This document shows, one piece after another, positions 8,503 through 16,842 of a DNA stretch of 64,000 nucleotides (positions are counted from its first letter, which is position 1; every line of letters begins with the position of its first letter). The DNA is from Flavobacteriales bacterium (lineage in GTDB: Bacteria > Bacteroidota > Bacteroidia > Flavobacteriales_C > GCA-002722245). Where the stretch lies: NCBI GenBank assembly GCA_023251095.1, contig JAHEZL010000017.1, forward strand, positions 44,846 to 108,845, given 5' to 3'. The notes under the pieces are model-generated. The model worked only from the letters and a program-made list of their open reading frames with translations, was not told the origin of the DNA and did not search any database. The translations under genes and the position numbers were made by a program.

Positions 8503-9333
8503 ATGACAACAGAAGAAATAAAGCAGGAAGACGACATGATGAAGGAGTGGGAAAAAACCCACAGAAGAGGAAGGATAATAGGCAGTTTACTGATAATTAC
8601 TGCCGGCTCCCTGTTCATGGCAAAGGAAGCAGGAGCTTTGATTCCGGAATGGGTTTTCACCTGGAAAATGTTGCTGATCGCAATAGGCGTTCACGTTGCA
8701 CTTAAACATAGTTTCCGTAAATTTTTCTGGTTGCCGCTGGTATTGGTGGGAGGTGTATTTTTAATCACTCAGGACATTGCTCCCGAACTGGCAATGAGTA
8801 AATATCTGTGGCCTGCTGCCATTATTTTAGTAGGATTGCTGATGTTGTTTAAACCACGTAAAAAATGTGGGCCGTACCATAATTACCACCGCTGGAAAAG
8901 ACACCAGTGGAAACACCGCAACTGGGAGGAACACAAAGAAAAACACTGGGAACAAAAACGTTTTCAATATTCGGAAGAAGGCGGATCTCCAGAAGATTAT
9001 ATTCAGGCCGACATTGTTTTTAGCGGAGTAAAAAAAAACATAATCTCTAAAGATTTTAAAGGCGGCAAGATCAATGTTGTTTTTGGCGGCGCTGAAATCA
9101 ACCTGAGTCAATCCGATATACAAGGCAGAGTAGAAATTGAAATTTCACAGGTGTTTGCAGGCATTAAATTAATTGTGCCTGCCCACTGGAAAATAAAATC
9201 CGAAATGGAGACTATCATGGCCGGCATGGAAGACAAAAGAAATGTGCGCAACGATGTGGTGGGTGATTCTGATAAAATACTGGTATTGAAAGGAAGTATT
9301 GTTTTCGGAGGAATTGAAATAAAGAGTTATTAA
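8503..9333 (+). CDS. LiaF-like membrane protein
   Basis: A 276-residue membrane protein. After a charged N-terminus come three or four hydrophobic segments (about residues 25-110) of the LiaF/LiaI transmembrane type, then a basic, His/Trp/Lys-rich linker (120-165), then a C-terminal beta-rich domain of the LiaF (DUF2154, 'cell wall-active antibiotics response') type with the repeated 'VFSGVKKN', 'VVFGGAEINL' and 'GSIVFGGIEI' strands. In Firmicutes, LiaF restrains the sensor kinase LiaS until cell-envelope stress. Here it is followed after 21 bases by a LytS-type kinase and then its regulator, so a similar modulator role is likely. ATG 8503 was chosen because the promoter box ends at 8480. Confidence 0.85.
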   Translation: MTTEEIKQEDDMMKEWEKTHRRGRIIGSLLIITAGSLFMAKEAGALIPEWVFTWKMLLIAIGVHVALKHSFRKFFWLPLVLVGGVFLITQDIAPELAMSKYLWPAAIILVGLLMLFKPRKKCGPYHNYHRWKRHQWKHRNWEEHKEKHWEQKRFQYSEEGGSPEDYIQADIVFSGVKKNIISKDFKGGKINVVFGGAEINLSQSDIQGRVEIEISQVFAGIKLIVPAHWKIKSEMETIMAGMEDKRNVRNDVVGDSDKILVLKGSIVFGGIEIKSY

Positions 9334-9354
9334 ATTTAGCCAAATCTGCTTTCC

Positions 9355-10392
9355 TTGAGTACAAGTTTCTCATATCCTAAAATGATTTTAACCTACGGCG
9401 CCTGGTGGATCATCTGGATAGTGATACAAACCTGGGTTTTGCATTCACTGGGATTGGAATGGAGTGAGGCTTGTGTGGACGCTACCATTTCAAATGTACT
9501 CCTGACTTTAAGCGGATATACCACCGAAATCACTTCGCGTTATTACAATCCCGATAAACAAAATCGCTGGTTTCGTTTTGTATGGGCGCTGGCACTGGCC
9601 ATCATTTGTGCATTGGCGATCAACTGGATTTTAGCGCAAATTTATTTCGACAATCAGCACTATATCGCCTTCCTTGAAAAATCTTTGCCTTTGCGTTTTG
9701 TATACGCCTTCCTTATGATTTCTTTTATGGGAGTAATCTCCTGGTTGATGCGCCAAATGAAGGAAGAACAGGAAAGTAAAGCGCGTAAAAACGACGCCGA
9801 AAATTTATTGCGTGAAGCTGAATTGTCCAATTTGCGCCAACAGATTCAACCGCATTTTTTATTCAACAGCTTAAATTCTATTAGCGCTCTCGTTGGAACC
9901 CGACCGGAAGAAGCACGAAAAATGATTTATCAATTGTCGGATTTTTTGCGCGGCACGCTCAAAAAAGATGAACAACAAGTTGTACCGCTTTCCGAAGAAT
10001 TGCAACATCTTCAACTCTATCTTGAAATTGAAAAAGTACGGTTCGGACATCGCCTCCTCACCGATATTAATTGCGATGACGAAAGTTTAAAAATGAAATT
10101 GCCGGCTTTGCTTTTACAGCCTATTGTAGAAAATGCGATTAAGTTCGGACTCTACGACACCATCGGAGAAGTTACCATAAAAATCTCCGCAAAAGCAGAA
10201 GATAACATGCTTTCCGTGCAAATTGAAAATCCTTACGATTCTGAAACTTCAAAGCCAAAACACGGAACAGGTTTCGGACTCAATTCCGTGCAGCGCCGCT
10301 TGTATTTATTGTATGCGCGCAACGATTTACTCGCTACAAAAACACAACAAAATATTTTTATCACCTCAGTTAAAATACCGCAAAGTTTATGA
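9355..10392 (+). CDS. LytS/YehU-type sensor histidine kinase
   Basis: A 345-residue membrane sensor kinase. Four transmembrane segments fill about residues 10-135, with no separate sensing domain. A short coiled linker leads to the His_kinase domain with LRQQIQPHFLFNSLNSI, placing the phosphorylated histidine at His167, and a HATPase domain with 'LLLQPIVENAIKFG' and 'GTGFGLNSV'. The reading frame begins with TTG at 9355; an in-frame ATG at 9382 is the alternative. It overlaps the response regulator by four bases (ATGA), so the pair is translationally coupled. It is expected to phosphorylate that LytTR regulator in response to an envelope signal relayed by the LiaF-like protein upstream. Confidence 0.93.
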   Translation: MSTSFSYPKMILTYGAWWIIWIVIQTWVLHSLGLEWSEACVDATISNVLLTLSGYTTEITSRYYNPDKQNRWFRFVWALALAIICALAINWILAQIYFDNQHYIAFLEKSLPLRFVYAFLMISFMGVISWLMRQMKEEQESKARKNDAENLLREAELSNLRQQIQPHFLFNSLNSISALVGTRPEEARKMIYQLSDFLRGTLKKDEQQVVPLSEELQHLQLYLEIEKVRFGHRLLTDINCDDESLKMKLPALLLQPIVENAIKFGLYDTIGEVTIKISAKAEDNMLSVQIENPYDSETSKPKHGTGFGLNSVQRRLYLLYARNDLLATKTQQNIFITSVKIPQSL

Positions 10393-11132
10393 TAAAAGCA
10401 GTAGTTATCGACGACGAGCCTTTGGCAAGAAGCATCATTAAAGAATATCTTCAATCACATCCGGAGATAGAATTGATGCAGGAATGTAACGATGGCTTTG
10501 AAGGCGTGAAAGCCATTCAACAGCACCAACCCGATTTAATTTTTCTGGATATTCAAATGCCAAAAATCAATGGCTTCGAAATGCTGGAACTCGTGGATCC
10601 TGCGCCATCTGTGATTTTCACTACCGCCTTTGATGAATATGCCATCAAAGCTTTTGAAGCTCATGCCATTGATTATCTCCTGAAACCCTTTGGTAAAGAG
10701 CGTTTCGATAAGGCCATTCACAAATGGATGCAACAAAAAACACAAAATAAAACAGATAATAAAACCGCCAACTTGCTTGAAAAACTACCACAACAACCCG
10801 ATGAACAACATCGTGTGGTGGTGAAGAATGGCGCCAATATCCGCATCATTCCCGTACAGGATATTTTTTACATTGAAGCTTACGACGACTACGTGAAAAT
10901 TTTCACCAAGGACAACTACCAGCTGAAAAAGAAAACGATGTCGCACTTTGAACAAGTGCTTGATCCAAAAGAATTTTTGCGCGTGCACCGCTCCTTCATA
11001 GTTCAACTTCAACAAATCACAAAAGTGGAGCAATCAGAAAAATCAACGCATGTTGCGCTATTGAAAAACGGCGCTAAAGTGCCGTTGAGCAGAACGGGGT
11101 ATGCGAAGTTGAAAGAGGTGTTGGGGGTATAA
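10389..11132 (+). CDS. LytTR family response regulator
   Basis: A 247-residue response regulator. The receiver domain (1-120) has the acidic pair in VVIDDE, the phospho-acceptor Asp54 in LIFLDIQMP and the conserved Lys in LLKPF. The LytTR DNA-binding domain occupies about 143-245 with 'IFYIEAYDDYVKIFT' and 'FLRVHRSFIVQL'. It is the partner of the kinase that overlaps its start. LytTR proteins usually bind paired direct repeats upstream of their targets; none could be confidently identified here. Its TAA stop lies at the edge of a 158-base palindromic repeat that may end the transcript. Confidence 0.95.
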   Translation: MIKAVVIDDEPLARSIIKEYLQSHPEIELMQECNDGFEGVKAIQQHQPDLIFLDIQMPKINGFEMLELVDPAPSVIFTTAFDEYAIKAFEAHAIDYLLKPFGKERFDKAIHKWMQQKTQNKTDNKTANLLEKLPQQPDEQHRVVVKNGANIRIIPVQDIFYIEAYDDYVKIFTKDNYQLKKKTMSHFEQVLDPKEFLRVHRSFIVQLQQITKVEQSEKSTHVALLKNGAKVPLSRTGYAKLKEVLGV

Positions 11133-11288
11133 ATCCCTCTGCCTCCGCACAGAATTCCTCCGCACCTCCCTTTTTCAAAGGGAGAGGCCCATTCCCTGAA
11201 AAGCTTTTCCTGAAAATGCATGAGTACTGCACTTCTCCCTTTGAAAAAGGGAGGTGCGGAGGAATTCTGTGCGCAGGCAGAGGGATTT
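11131..11288. repeat. 158-base palindromic element (intact, 'empty-site' form)
   Basis: Long inverted repeat whose arms begin AAATCCCTCTGCCT and end AGGCAGAGGGATTT; the arms are about 55 bases and nearly perfect, with CTCCCTTTTTCAAAGGGAG and CTCCCTTTGAAAAAGGGAG nearer the centre. It fills the whole space between two convergent genes and could act as a bidirectional terminator. A second copy at 34136-34788 has been split by a 490-base insertion; this copy provides the unoccupied target for comparison. Confidence 0.9.
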
Positions 11289-11290
11289 AA

Positions 11291-11662
11291 TTATTTATCA
11301 AAAAACATCATCTTCACCGCCACCACCATCATCACTCCCGCAAATATTTTTTTCACCATCCCCTCTTCAATATTCAAAATAAATTTTGATCCGAAAAAAG
11401 CGCCGACCACAAAAGGAAGCGCCAATAAAAGCGCATATTTAATATCTATTGCTTCTCCCTTGTAATAATTCATCACCCCTAAAATTCCAACCGGCAAAAG
11501 CATCATTGCCAAGCTGGTTCCCTGTGCCGAATGCTGGTTCATTCCTAAAAAATAAACCAGGCAAGGGACTATCACTATTCCTCCGCCTACACCTATCATG
11601 CCGCTAAAAAGTCCGGCTATCAAGCCAATGATCAATAATATTAAAATTGTGGTTGTGCTCAT
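11291..11662 (-). CDS. Half-length TauE/SafE family permease
   Basis: A 123-residue membrane protein with four predicted transmembrane helices, beginning with the TauE/SafE signature 'GLIAGLFSGMIGVGGGIVIVP'-like segment at about residues 13-33. Members of this family export sulphite, sulphoacetate or related organosulphur anions; full-length proteins are about 250 residues and contain two such halves. The present protein ends after one half, so it would have to work as a dimer, which is a known form in the family. Its ATG overlaps the stop of the zeta-like gene by one base (TAATG on the minus strand), so it is in the same transcript. The substrate is not known. Confidence 0.83.
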   Translation of the reverse strand: MSTTTILILLIIGLIAGLFSGMIGVGGGIVIVPCLVYFLGMNQHSAQGTSLAMMLLPVGILGVMNYYKGEAIDIKYALLLALPFVVGAFFGSKFILNIEEGMVKKIFAGVMMVVAVKMMFFDK

Positions 11663-12267
11663 TATTTCAAAAATTTATAAAGTTTTGGAGTACTCTTTCG
11701 ATTGATACAATCAGGCAAATTGAATTTATAAACAAGCTTTTTATCCTTCATAAAAATTGAGGAAAGCATGTCTGACGAATTATCAATGATTAAAACTGAA
11801 TTCCAATCCTGAAAAGTTAAATCTAAAACCTTTAATCCTTCTTCAAAATTCTCTTTTATTGATGACTTACTAATATTATGTCCTCCTTGTAAAACCCTTT
11901 CAGCAACTCTGTTTTCAGATTGTTTAATGTCATTTAAAGATAAATAAATAAGGTTTATTGAATATCCTGCCTTTTCAAAATATGGTATTGGTTTCAACTG
12001 ATCTTCACGTAAATTACATTCGTAGGAAAAATCTACCTCAGAAGCAATTTTCTTCATGTACAGCTCACGAAATAATTCATCCAATTTCTTATCCTCTTCT
12101 CTTTGGAATCTTAAGATATCATCTGGTAATTGCGAAGGATCAATCAATTTCTTCAAATCATCCAAATTAACTGGCGCAGAAGGCAAAATGTTTTGTTTTA
12201 AAAAATACTCTGTGCAGGTAGATTTACCAGCGCCATTAGGGCCGGCGAGAATGGTTAGATTTTTCAT
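11662..12267 (-). CDS. Zeta-toxin-like P-loop kinase
   Basis: A 201-residue nucleotide-binding protein of the zeta toxin/AAA family. The Walker A loop GPNGAGKST is at residues 9-17. The segment YECNL at ~82-86 and the RVAERVLQGGHNI motif at 120-132 are the marks of zeta proteins, which phosphorylate UDP-N-acetylglucosamine in the cases studied. Such chromosomal homologues often act as a toxin held by a small partner. A 74-codon gene overlaps its start by 32 bases, which fits a toxin-antitoxin pair. A downstream permease half is coupled to its stop. It is slightly short for the family, and a housekeeping ATPase role cannot be excluded. Confidence 0.8.
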   Translation of the reverse strand: MKNLTILAGPNGAGKSTCTEYFLKQNILPSAPVNLDDLKKLIDPSQLPDDILRFQREEDKKLDELFRELYMKKIASEVDFSYECNLREDQLKPIPYFEKAGYSINLIYLSLNDIKQSENRVAERVLQGGHNISKSSIKENFEEGLKVLDLTFQDWNSVLIIDNSSDMLSSIFMKDKKLVYKFNLPDCINRKSTPKLYKFLK

Positions 12268-12460
12268 TCTCTAAAATTTCTATAATGTTTTTTTGAATAT
12301 ACCCCTCTTCAATCCCTAACTTCACAATATCGGGCATTTTTGTTTTAAGTTGAGCAAGCAAACGATCCATATAAGTAGGGAAATCCTTCTCATACTTGGT
12401 GCGCCATTTCTCAAAACCGAGAATTGGACCTCCTTGTGATATGGCTTCTTTTGTACTCAT
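12236..12460 (-). CDS. Small protein paired with the zeta-like kinase; putative antitoxin
   Basis: A 74-residue, mostly helical, charged protein with no signal peptide or known motif. It starts at an ATG and its last 32 bases overlap the start of the zeta-like gene in another frame, so the two are made from one mRNA. Size, order (small gene first) and overlap are those of an antitoxin. The C-terminus is Lys/Glu-rich and ends NHSRRP. It has no visible DNA-binding fold. The antitoxin role is inferred from context only. Confidence 0.6.
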   Translation of the reverse strand: MSTKEAISQGGPILGFEKWRTKYEKDFPTYMDRLLAQLKTKMPDIVKLGIEEGYIQKNIIEILENEKSNHSRRP

Positions 12461-12552
12461 ATAATGAGGTAAATATAGTAAAATTGTTTGCTGTAAGCCA
12501 GTACTAAGAATACATAGTTTTATCCTATCCTATAAAATCTTAAATTCGCCAA

Positions 12553-14697
12553 ATGAAACAACTTATTCAATCCTATAAAACAGGAGAACTCGGAATTTTT
12601 GAGGTCCCTGCCCCTGTATGTGGCGACAATGGTGTAGTGATCCGCACAAAATCATCTTTGGTTTCGGCAGGAACCGAAAAAATGATTGTCGACCTGGCCA
12701 AAAAATCCCTCCTCGGAAAAGCGCAAGCGCGTCCGGATTTGGTGAAACAAGTCATCACCAAAATGAAACAGGAAGGCATAAAAAATACGCTTGAAAAAGT
12801 TTTTACAAAATTAGATACTCCCATTCCACTGGGATACAGCTGCGTTGGTGAAGTACTGGAAGTAGGAAGAAATGTAACAGGAATTTCTGTTGGCGACCGT
12901 GTTGCCTGCGGTGGTGCGGGTTATGCCAACCACAGTGAAATCAATTACGTGCCAAGAAATTTATTGGTAAAAGTTCCCGAAAAAATTTCTGATGAAGAAG
13001 CTGCTTTCGTGACGGTTGGGGCTATTGCGCTGCAAGGCGTTCGACAAACGGCGCCGATGATAGGCGAACGTATTGCTGTAATTGGTTTAGGTTTATTGGG
13101 ACAACTCACAGTTCAATTACTCAAAGCAAATGGCTGTAAAGTGATTGGAACCGATTTCGATCCTAAAAAATTAGAATTAGCTAAAGAACTCGGCGCTGAT
13201 GCGGTTTGCGGACCCGAAGACTTAATTCAGGCCTGCAAAAATTTCAGCGATGGCCGCGGTGTGGATGCTGTAGTGATCACTGCTTCTACCTCCAGCGACC
13301 AGCCTGTTGCCGATGCCGGTGAAATTTGCCGCATGAAAGGCCGCGTGGTGATTGTTGGATTGGTGGGTATGAATATTCCGCGCGAATACTACTACAAAAA
13401 AGAACTGGAGCTGAAATTGTCGATGGCTTACGGTCCGGGAAGATACGATGCTCAATACGAAGAACAAGGAATTGATTATCCTTTTGCGCACGTTCGCTGG
13501 ACAGAGCAACGTAACTTTGAAGCATTTTTAGGATTGGTGGAAGAAGGAAAAGTGAGTCCGCAAAAATTGCTCACGCACCGCATTGGCTTCGACAAAGCTT
13601 TGGATGCTTACGATCTTCTCGAAGGAAAAGTAAAAGAATATTACCTCGGCATTGTATTGAAATACAACGAAGCCGCTACCGACAGTCGCAAACCAATTGC
13701 AATGAACACCAACTCGGTTTCTGCTACAGGAATCAATGTTGGATTGATTGGTGCAGGAAATTTTACCAAAGGTGTTATTCTTCCAAACCTCGGAAAAGTA
13801 GGCGGATTCAACCTTACAGGAGTTTGTACCGCTACCGGTGTATCGGCACATTCCACAGGAAAAAAATACAATTTCAAATTCATCACTACCGATGCAAATG
13901 AGTTGATTCAGCACAACGACATCAATACTATTTTCATCACTACGCGCCACAACGATCACGGCGAAAAAGTAATCCGTGCTATTGAAAAAGCGAAAAATGT
14001 TTTTGTGGAAAAACCACTCACCATTGATGAAGGTGAACTGGAATTAATCAAAGAAAAATACAACGCACTCAATAAAAAACCAATTTTACAAGTTGGCTAC
14101 AACCGCCGATTTTCTCCGCTCGTTAAGCGCATGAAAACCGCTATTGGCACCTTGCCTGTCTCTGTCTCTTACAGAATCAATGCTGGAGTAATTCCACTCA
14201 ATTCATGGATACAAGATCCAACTGTGGGCGGCGGAAGAATTTTAGGAGAGCTCTGTCACTTTGTGGATACTTGTTTGTTCCTGGCAGGAAGCACACCAGT
14301 TTCTGTATATGCAAGTTCAGTTAAAAAACCCGATCAATCTATTCCCGATGAAGACAACGTGAGTGTTGTGCTTTCTTTTGAAAATGGATCAACCGCTACC
14401 ATCAATTATTTCGCGTTCGGTAACGGACAATTACCAAAAGAGTTCATCGAAGTATTTGCGCCTAACATTGCTATGCAAATGGACAACTATCGTGAACTCA
14501 CCATCTTCGCAGGATCTTCTAAAAACCGCACGAAATCATCCAACCAGGACAAAGGCTTTAAAGGAGAATTCGAAGCTTTCGCTGAAGCGATAAAATCTGG
14601 AAAACCTGCAATTAGTTTTGAGGAGTTGTATGCTGTATCGAAAGTGACTTTTAAGGTTTTGGAGAGTTTGAAGACGGGGTTGGTGGTGAGATTATGA
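12553..14697 (+). CDS. Bi-domain oxidoreductase: zinc-type alcohol dehydrogenase fused to Gfo/Idh/MocA dehydrogenase
   Basis: A 714-residue cytoplasmic fusion. Residues 1-~370 form a medium-chain dehydrogenase with NAD(P) loop IGLGLLGQ at 177-184; residues ~395-714 form a Gfo/Idh/MocA oxidoreductase with GLIGAG at 397-402 and the EKP motif at 486-488. Proteins of this build are usually found in exopolysaccharide or surface glycan clusters, commonly beside a heparinase II/III-like gene and a GT4 glycosyltransferase, and probably make or alter a sugar nucleotide. Those two partners are in this window but 20 kb away (34842-37603). The next gene overlaps its stop by four bases. The substrate is unknown. 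Confidence 0.9.
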   Translation: MKQLIQSYKTGELGIFEVPAPVCGDNGVVIRTKSSLVSAGTEKMIVDLAKKSLLGKAQARPDLVKQVITKMKQEGIKNTLEKVFTKLDTPIPLGYSCVGEVLEVGRNVTGISVGDRVACGGAGYANHSEINYVPRNLLVKVPEKISDEEAAFVTVGAIALQGVRQTAPMIGERIAVIGLGLLGQLTVQLLKANGCKVIGTDFDPKKLELAKELGADAVCGPEDLIQACKNFSDGRGVDAVVITASTSSDQPVADAGEICRMKGRVVIVGLVGMNIPREYYYKKELELKLSMAYGPGRYDAQYEEQGIDYPFAHVRWTEQRNFEAFLGLVEEGKVSPQKLLTHRIGFDKALDAYDLLEGKVKEYYLGIVLKYNEAATDSRKPIAMNTNSVSATGINVGLIGAGNFTKGVILPNLGKVGGFNLTGVCTATGVSAHSTGKKYNFKFITTDANELIQHNDINTIFITTRHNDHGEKVIRAIEKAKNVFVEKPLTIDEGELELIKEKYNALNKKPILQVGYNRRFSPLVKRMKTAIGTLPVSVSYRINAGVIPLNSWIQDPTVGGGRILGELCHFVDTCLFLAGSTPVSVYASSVKKPDQSIPDEDNVSVVLSFENGSTATINYFAFGNGQLPKEFIEVFAPNIAMQMDNYRELTIFAGSSKNRTKSSNQDKGFKGEFEAFAEAIKSGKPAISFEELYAVSKVTFKVLESLKTGLVVRL

Positions 14698-15068
14698 GAG
14701 TGATTTTTATCAACATATTATGTCTTTTATTTTTATTCTCATGTGGTGAAAATAACAGTAACGAAACGGTTATTGCTTCATTTGAAAACTCAAGTATAAA
14801 AGAGATCCCTTTCAATCATTTTCTTTTCAAGAAAATTCCAATACCTGAAAATCCTTTTGACACTATTAATATTAAAACCCTAGATTTCTTTCCTGAAATA
14901 CAAGGATTGCAGACTATTGCTAGTGTATCAGTTGTAAAAAGTATTCATGGGAATAGTTACACACTAATTAGTGAGTGCAACAATGAGGTAGAGAGAAGTT
15001 ACTATGTCTTTAATAAAGATAGTGTTTGGATTTGCTATGGTATTGAAGAGGATAAATGCAATGAATAA
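14694..15068 (+). CDS. Small putative lipoprotein
   Basis: A 124-residue protein of unrecognised family. The N-terminus is a lipoprotein signal ending FLFSC with Cys17 as the lipidated residue, followed by a Ser/Asn-rich tether. The remainder is predicted mixed alpha/beta with no known motif. ATG overlaps the TGA of the bi-domain oxidoreductase (ATGA), so it is co-translated with it, yet its base composition is more AT-rich than that gene. No function can be given. Confidence 0.75.
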   Translation: MRVIFINILCLLFLFSCGENNSNETVIASFENSSIKEIPFNHFLFKKIPIPENPFDTINIKTLDFFPEIQGLQTIASVSVVKSIHGNSYTLISECNNEVERSYYVFNKDSVWICYGIEEDKCNE

Positions 15069-15086
15069 TACCGTCTCACGCCCGCC

Positions 15087-15117
15087 TCACCAAGTTTAGC
15101 GCAGCGTAACTTGGTGA
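15087..15117. repeat. Palindromic repeat family B hairpin (CACCAAGTT), copy 1
   Basis: TCACCAAGTT and AACTTGGTGA form a 10-base-pair stem around a loop containing GCGCAGCG. The same hairpin is at 16555-16584, and related stems are at 16453 and 16697. It lies just after the small lipoprotein gene and may end its transcript, although there is no T-run. Confidence 0.75.
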
Positions 15118-15175
15118 TTCAACAAACCCCTACCACCCTGAGGCTGCATTTCCATTTTCACATCCAATAAATCCT

Positions 15176-15205
15176 TGCGCTATATTTATTATTAATTTAC
15201 TTTTG
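15176..15205 (+). promoter_or_regulatory. Bacteroidota promoter for the NHL-repeat protein
   Basis: TTG at 15176-15178, a 19-base spacer and TACTTTTG at 15198-15205: an exact match to the TTG-N19-TAnnTTTG consensus. It lies 43 bases before the ATG at 15249. This is the best promoter in the window. Confidence 0.75.
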
Positions 15206-15248
15206 GCAACTGGATCTGGAAGTTATTTATTCTCAGTAAAACTTATTT

Positions 15249-16430
15249 ATGAAAACAAAATTTCTGTTATTGTTCTTGCTTGGGCTTTTAGAATTGAATG
15301 CACAAACCTATAGTTATATGCGTCAATGGAAAATTAGTGATACCACATATAACGCACTATTTGGAAATGGTCTCGCATTAGACAGTTCCAATAATGTATA
15401 TGCGATAAATTTTGCGGATGACCGAATTAGAAAATTTGACGCAGCAGGAAATTTTATTATGCAGTGGGGAAAATATGGTACCGGCAACGGACAGTTTTAT
15501 TTTCCTTCGGGATTAAACATTACATCTTCAGGAAATATTTATGTAGTTGATGAATCTAATGCCCGCATACAAGAATTCGATTTAAATGCAACTTATATTA
15601 CACAATGGGGATCATGGGGCATAGGAAATTCTAAATTTAAAAGTCCAACAGGTATAGCTATCAACAACACGTCAGGAGACGTATATGTGGCGGAGTTAGT
15701 GAACAATCGTGTTCAAAAATTTTCTTCATCAGGTACATATATCAGCCAATGGGGAACAGCAGGATCGGGGAACGGACAGTTCAATATGCCAAATGGAATG
15801 GCCATTGACAAAGTAGGTAATGTTTACGTTGTTGATGCGGGCAACTCGAGAATTCAAAAATTTAATGCCAACGGAACATTCGTATCTAAATGGGGAAGCA
15901 ATGGTACTGGCAATGGCCAGTTTAAAAGTCCGGCAGGAATCGCTATTGACACAGCAGGAAACATATATGTAACCGAGGGCGGAAATTATCGCATTCAGAA
16001 ATTCAGCTCAAGCGGCACTTTTGTCACAAAATGGGGAAGCAAAGGTACGGGTGACGGACAATTTAATTACGGCCCTTCAGGAATAGCAGTTGATAAGGCA
16101 GGAAATGTTTATGTTGGTTCATGGGGCGACAATCGAATACAAGTTTTTAGTCCTGATATTCAAACAGCCACAGAGCCTCTATCAAAACCTACATCAGAAG
16201 TATTGGTTTATCCCAACCCTTTCACCGGAGAAACTTCCCTCTTATTTCACGAATCCTTAAACAACACTACAGTGAATATCATTGATATCACAGGTCGACA
16301 AATGAGATCAATAGTATTTTCAGGAAAACAAACCGTGATTGAACAAGGAGATTTGCAGAGTGGAATTTATTTTTTGAATGTGATGTTAAACAATCAAATC
16401 ATCAATACACAGAAAATAGTAATACAATAA
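15249..16430 (+). CDS. Secreted NHL-repeat beta-propeller protein with T9SS type A domain
   Basis: A 393-residue exported protein. Signal peptide is residues 1-~19. Six NHL-type repeats follow (to ~300), each with 'QWG..GTGNGQF..P.GIAID..GNVYV.D..N.RIQKF', which form a six-bladed propeller. From about VLVYPNPFTGETSLLF to the end is a T9SS type A domain, so it is a surface or secreted protein. NHL propellers usually bind proteins or carbohydrates; no enzyme residues are visible. It stands alone with its own strong promoter. Confidence 0.92.
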   Translation: MKTKFLLLFLLGLLELNAQTYSYMRQWKISDTTYNALFGNGLALDSSNNVYAINFADDRIRKFDAAGNFIMQWGKYGTGNGQFYFPSGLNITSSGNIYVVDESNARIQEFDLNATYITQWGSWGIGNSKFKSPTGIAINNTSGDVYVAELVNNRVQKFSSSGTYISQWGTAGSGNGQFNMPNGMAIDKVGNVYVVDAGNSRIQKFNANGTFVSKWGSNGTGNGQFKSPAGIAIDTAGNIYVTEGGNYRIQKFSSSGTFVTKWGSKGTGDGQFNYGPSGIAVDKAGNVYVGSWGDNRIQVFSPDIQTATEPLSKPTSEVLVYPNPFTGETSLLFHESLNNTTVNIIDITGRQMRSIVFSGKQTVIEQGDLQSGIYFLNVMLNNQIINTQKIVIQ

Positions 16431-16452
16431 ATTTAGTCTAGTGCGCGGTTCC

Positions 16453-16493
16453 CCGCCTCACCAAGTTACGCTGCACTAAACTTTACGAGGCGG
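16453..16493. repeat. Palindromic repeat family B, variant with CCGCCTC/GAGGCGG stem
   Basis: Outer stem CCGCCTC / GAGGCGG encloses ACCAAGTTACGCTGCACTAAACTTTAC, an inverted version of the family B core. The arrangement shows that the family consists of a core hairpin with an optional outer GC-rich stem. Confidence 0.65.
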
Positions 16494-16554
16494 AAGTTAA
16501 ATTGCAAGATTTATGAAAAAGCTTCTTTATAAAGAAGGTAGAGTTTACCCCGCC

Positions 16555-16584
16555 TCACCAAGTTTAGCGCAGCGAACTTGGTGA
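16555..16584. repeat. Palindromic repeat family B hairpin, copy 3
   Basis: TCACCAAGTT, loop TAGCGCAGCG, AACTTGGTGA. It is identical to the hairpin at 15087 apart from one missing loop base, and again is preceded by CCCCGCC. Confidence 0.75.
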
Positions 16585-16696
16585 TTTCACGAATGAGCTT
16601 AGAAGCTTTCAGCTTTTTTCCTTCGCAGAAGGAACATAATAAAATTGTTTTTCTTGCAGAAAAAGGAAGTTGAAAACTTCCACGTAAATACGTAGT

Positions 16697-16729
16697 TTCG
16701 CAAAGTTACACTGCGCTTAAACTTTGCGA
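16697..16729. repeat. Palindromic repeat family B, reverse-oriented copy
   Basis: CGCAAAGTT and AACTTTGCG form a stem around ACACTGCGCTTA, followed by AGGCGG. It is a diverged copy in the opposite orientation to that at 16555. Confidence 0.6.
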
Positions 16730-16816
16730 GGCGGAGCAGCGAATCTGACTATTTTTTTAGGCATTTGCAATACCTTTATAAAGATTAAAATTGCGATTAC
16801 AAATCGCTTTAAGCTT

Positions 16817-16842
16817 AGTGTCAGATTTTAAAATCTGACACT
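16817..16842. repeat. Perfect 26-base palindrome (AGTGTCAGATTTT core), copy 1
   Basis: AGTGTCAGATTTT is followed directly by its exact reverse complement. It is preceded by AAATCGCTTTAAG. A near-identical copy, also preceded by AAATCGCTCTAAG, is at 18853, which shows that it is a mobile or amplified repeat rather than a local operator. Confidence 0.75.

Noticed and set aside
11291..11662. Half-length TauE gene as a truncated pseudogene
   Set aside because: The start and stop are clean, it is translationally coupled, and single-repeat members of the family exist. No remnant of the second half was seen before the palindrome.
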